Of a stretch of DNA of 64,000 nt, positions 61,582 through 64,000 are shown piece after piece. The position numbers and the translations under genes are program-made. The stretch is from Flavobacterium swingsii (GTDB taxonomy: Bacteria > Bacteroidota > Bacteroidia > Flavobacteriales > Flavobacteriaceae). The number at the start of each line of letters is the position of its first letter. The stretch's first letter is position 1. The stretch is taken from contig NZ_FOJT01000003.1 of the NCBI RefSeq assembly GCF_900111965.1, forward strand, positions 248,001 through 312,000, in the 5' to 3' direction. The notes below the pieces were generated by a model that was not told the origin of the DNA, did not search any database, and saw nothing but the letters and a program-made list of their open reading frames with translations.

Positions 61582-63333
61582 ATGTACAGAAGTCATAATT
61601 GCGGCGAACTAAACGCTACACACATAAATACAGAAGTTACACTGTCAGGATGGGTTCAGAAATCTCGAGACAAAGGGTTTATGAATTGGGTCGATTTGCG
61701 TGACCGTTACGGAATTACACAACTAATGTTCGACGAAAGTCGTTCAGATAAAACAGTTTTTGAATTGGCTAAAACTCTTGGTCGTGAATTTGTTATTCAA
61801 GTAAAAGGGATGGTTATAGAGCGTGAAGCTAAAAATAAAAATATTCCAACGGGAGAAATAGAAATTTTAGTTACCGAAATGACTATTCTAAACGCTTCAA
61901 TTACGCCACCATTTACAATTGAAGACGAAACCGATGGAGGAGAAGATATTCGAATGAAATATCGTTACCTTGACATTAGACGAAATCCTGTAAAAAACAG
62001 TTTGCTTTTTCGTCATAAAGTAGCGATGGAAGTTCGTAAATATTTATCGGATTTAGATTTTTGTGAAGTAGAAACACCTTATTTAATCAAGTCAACTCCA
62101 GAAGGAGCAAGGGATTTTGTGGTTCCATCTAGAATGAATGAAGGTCAGTTTTATGCTTTGCCACAATCGCCACAAACATTCAAACAATTATTGATGGTGG
62201 GCGGAATGGATAAATATTTTCAAATCGTAAAATGTTTCCGTGATGAAGATTTACGTGCCGATCGTCAGCCAGAATTTACACAAATAGATTGCGAAATGGC
62301 ATTTGTAGAACAAGAAGATATTTTGAATGTTTTCGAAGGACTAACACGTCATTTATTAAAAGAAATAAAAGGAATTGAAGTAGAAAAGTTTCCTCGTATT
62401 ACTTATGATTATGCGATGAGAACCTACGGAAATGACAAACCAGATATTCGTTTCGGAATGGAATTTGGCGAACTAAACGAATATGCAAAACACAAAGATT
62501 TTCCAGTTTTTAATGCTGCCGAATTAGTTGTAGCAATTGCAGTTCCGGGAGTTGGAGAATATTCTCGTAAAGAAATAGATGCACTTATCGAATGGGTAAA
62601 ACGCCCACAAGTAGGCGCTTCGGGAATGGTTTATGTAAAATGTAACGAAGATGGAACTTATAAATCATCGGTAGATAAATTTTACGATCAAGGAGATTTA
62701 AGCAATTGGGCAAAAGTAACTGGAGCAAAAGCAGGAGATATGATTTTTGTACTTTCTGGTCCAGCCGATAAAACCAGAGCGCAACTTTCTGCACTTAGAA
62801 TGGAGTTAGCAACACGTTTAGGTCTAAGAAACCCAGCAGAATTCGCGCCACTTTGGGTAATAGATTTCCCATTGTTAGAGTTCGATGAAGAATCTGGCCG
62901 TTACCACGCGATGCACCATCCATTTACTTCACCTAAGCCAGAAGACATGCATTTGTTAGAAACTGACCCAAAATCGGTTCGTGCCAATGCTTATGATATG
63001 GTTCTAAATGGAAATGAAATTGGCGGAGGTTCTATCAGAATTCATGACAAAGCCACACAAGCATTAATGTTTAAATATTTAGGATTTACCGAAGAAGAAG
63101 CAAGAAATCAGTTCGGATTTTTGATGGACGCTTTTCAGTTTGGAGCACCACCACACGGCGGATTGGCTTTCGGATTAGATAGATTAGTAGCCATTTTGGG
63201 CGGGCAGGAAACAATTCGTGATTTTATTGCCTTTCCGAAGAATAATTCAGGAAGAGATGTCATGATTGATGCACCTTCAAGTATCGACGAAAGTCAGCTA
63301 AAAGAGTTGCATATTCAATTAGATTTGAAATAG
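61582..63333 (+). CDS. aspS: aspartyl-tRNA synthetase
   Basis: A 583-residue class II synthetase of bacterial type. It has the N-terminal OB anticodon-binding domain ([23 protein letters not shown]), motif 2 ([21 protein letters not shown]), the inserted GAD domain and motif 3 ([14 protein letters not shown]). Length matches bacterial AspRS. It cannot be told from sequence alone whether it is discriminating or non-discriminating. Confidence 0.97.
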   Translation: MYRSHNCGELNATHINTEVTLSGWVQKSRDKGFMNWVDLRDRYGITQLMFDESRSDKTVFELAKTLGREFVIQVKGMVIEREAKNKNIPTGEIEILVTEMTILNASITPPFTIEDETDGGEDIRMKYRYLDIRRNPVKNSLLFRHKVAMEVRKYLSDLDFCEVETPYLIKSTPEGARDFVVPSRMNEGQFYALPQSPQTFKQLLMVGGMDKYFQIVKCFRDEDLRADRQPEFTQIDCEMAFVEQEDILNVFEGLTRHLLKEIKGIEVEKFPRITYDYAMRTYGNDKPDIRFGMEFGELNEYAKHKDFPVFNAAELVVAIAVPGVGEYSRKEIDALIEWVKRPQVGASGMVYVKCNEDGTYKSSVDKFYDQGDLSNWAKVTGAKAGDMIFVLSGPADKTRAQLSALRMELATRLGLRNPAEFAPLWVIDFPLLEFDEESGRYHAMHHPFTSPKPEDMHLLETDPKSVRANAYDMVLNGNEIGGGSIRIHDKATQALMFKYLGFTEEEARNQFGFLMDAFQFGAPPHGGLAFGLDRLVAILGGQETIRDFIAFPKNNSGRDVMIDAPSSIDESQLKELHIQLDLK

Positions 63334-63437
63334 AAAGTGCTGATTATCAATATTTTTAAAAAATATTAACCCAAATATGCATTTGTATTATTTTAAAGAT
63401 TACATTTGCTACATTATAAATTATTATTACAATTAAA

Positions 63438-63638
63438 ATGCGCACAGGAACAGTAAAATTTTTCAATGAATCTAAAGGTTACGGATTTATTACAGACGAC
63501 GAAACAGGAAAAGACATTTTCGTACACGCTTCAGGTATCAAAGCTGAAGAGTTAAGAGAAGGAGACAAAGTTTCTTACGAAGAAGAAGAAGGAAGAAAAG
63601 GTAGAGTAGCTGCTCAAGTAGTAGTTATCGAAGGATAA
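63438..63638 (+). CDS. cold-shock domain protein (CspA family)
   Basis: A 66-residue nucleic-acid-binding protein with RNP1 (KGYGFIT) and RNP2 (DIFVHASG) in a five-stranded OB fold. CspA-type proteins act as RNA chaperones. A TACATTTG at 63401-63408 is the probable -7 box, giving a leader of about 25 bases, much shorter than the long regulated leaders of E. coli cspA. An AT-rich palindrome after aspS separates the transcripts. It is followed by a terminator. Confidence 0.95.
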   Translation: MRTGTVKFFNESKGYGFITDDETGKDIFVHASGIKAEELREGDKVSYEEEEGRKGRVAAQVVVIEG

Positions 63639-63667
63639 TAAATTATTTTTTGGCATACCGAAAAACT

Positions 63668-63693
63668 AACCGTTTCATATGAAGCGGTTTTTT
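63668..63693 (+). terminator. Rho-independent terminator of the cold-shock gene
   Basis: Stem AACCGTTTC/GAAGCGGTT (one wobble) with an ATAT loop and a T-run. Confidence 0.8.
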
Positions 63694-63714
63694 TATGCAT
63701 TTAATTTAAATATT

Positions 63715-63857
63715 CAGGAGCTAATCCAGCTATACATTACAACTTTTTCTCAAAATGATTTGTTTTCATTACAAAAAAGGAGCTTCCTCTGGTCGCTCTT
63801 TTTTCCAAGAAAACAATATCATTTTTTCGAGCAAAGTTTCCATTTCTATCTGGGCTA
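63715..63857 (+). repeat. REP-like element, degenerate composite copy E
   Basis: The left half has CAGGAGCTAATCCAGCTATA followed by CATTACAAC and a T-run. The right end has TTTCCATTTCTATCTGGGCT followed by AAAA, matching the ends of copies B and C. The middle holds an extra AAAAAAGGAGC/GCTCTTTTTT hairpin. Only part of the alignment is convincing. Confidence 0.5.
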
Positions 63858-64000
63858 AAATCATCAAGAATCAAAAATTACGAATTGTGTTAATAATAAA
63901 TTTCAGATAGTCCCAACTTAAATGTCCTTATATGACTTATATGGTTTAAAAGTATTTTTCGCTGTTGCTTGATTCGTAATTTTTAATACGTAATTAATAT

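Larger units (their letters stand above)
63639..64000. other. non-coding right end of the window
   Basis: This holds the cold-shock terminator, repeat copy E and, further right, an inverted pair (ATCAAAAATTACGAAT at 63870 and its near-complement at 63972). No gene was recognised; whatever the region leads to lies outside the window. Confidence 0.6.

Noticed and set aside
63334..63437. Long thermosensor-like leader of the cold-shock gene
   Set aside because: A -7 box at 63401 leaves only about 25 bases of leader, too short for a cspA-type thermosensor.

Overview
The window is about 64 kb of AT-rich DNA with the hallmarks of Flavobacteriaceae, most likely Flavobacterium. These include TAnnTTTG-type -7 promoter boxes, almost no Shine-Dalgarno sequences, type IX secretion (T9SS) C-terminal sorting domains, a PorZ homologue, family-typical versions of BioB, Pth, HmgA and UvrC, and a flexirubin-type aryl-polyene pigment cluster. 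No plasmid, phage, CRISPR, transposase or rRNA gene was seen.

1-22494: one co-directional (+) gene series, with most genes overlapping or a few bases apart. It is the right-hand part of a flexirubin-type aryl-polyene/dialkylresorcinol cluster, and its beginning lies outside the window. It encodes ketosynthases (a KAS III end, two complete FabF-like enzymes and two catalytically empty KS-like proteins), one ACP, three hotdog dehydratase-like proteins, a thioesterase and a CoA-ligase-like enzyme. It also encodes a BtrH-N protein with an ABC-2 exporter, a polysaccharide deacetylase-fold protein, a LolA-like carrier, a lipoprotein, a PorT-like barrel, a GT2-DUF2062 fusion, an MMPL-acyltransferase fusion, a carotenoid-desaturase-like flavoenzyme and a C45-type lipoprotein acyltransferase. 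Together these would build a polyene on an ACP, assemble and acylate it, and place it in the outer membrane. No ketoreductase, DarA, or aromatic ammonia-lyase is visible; they are probably upstream.

22495-27750: dusB, a patch of small AT-rich membrane or lipoprotein genes of unknown function, then a LolE-type permease with rbfA, methylmalonyl-CoA epimerase, a CAT-anticodon tRNA and a 70-residue Pro-rich surface-sorting protein.

27750-43670: bioB, ribF, two T9SS-secreted metalloproteases flanking a decayed partial copy of pth, then the operon DUF3108-TDO-M23 peptidase-pth. A candidate small RNA, the tyrosine/homogentisate pair hppD-hmgA and an APC amino-acid permease follow.

43670-64000: patatin/Omp85 phospholipase, uvrC, an AstE/AspA-like hydrolase, 5-formyl-THF cyclo-ligase, a small lipoprotein, lspA, a DksA-like regulator with ileS, recO-porZ, gdhA, a beta-barrel protein, a DUF3050 protein, a TlpA-like thioredoxin, aspS and a cold-shock protein.

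Between genes a family of related imperfect palindromes (80-145 bp) recurs at 7213, 26632, 45968, 54440 and probably 63715, in both orientations. The most interesting observations are the split catalytic residues among the three pigment-cluster hotdog proteins, the catalytically empty ketosynthase-like proteins, the pth relic, the candidate small RNA and the palindromic repeat family.
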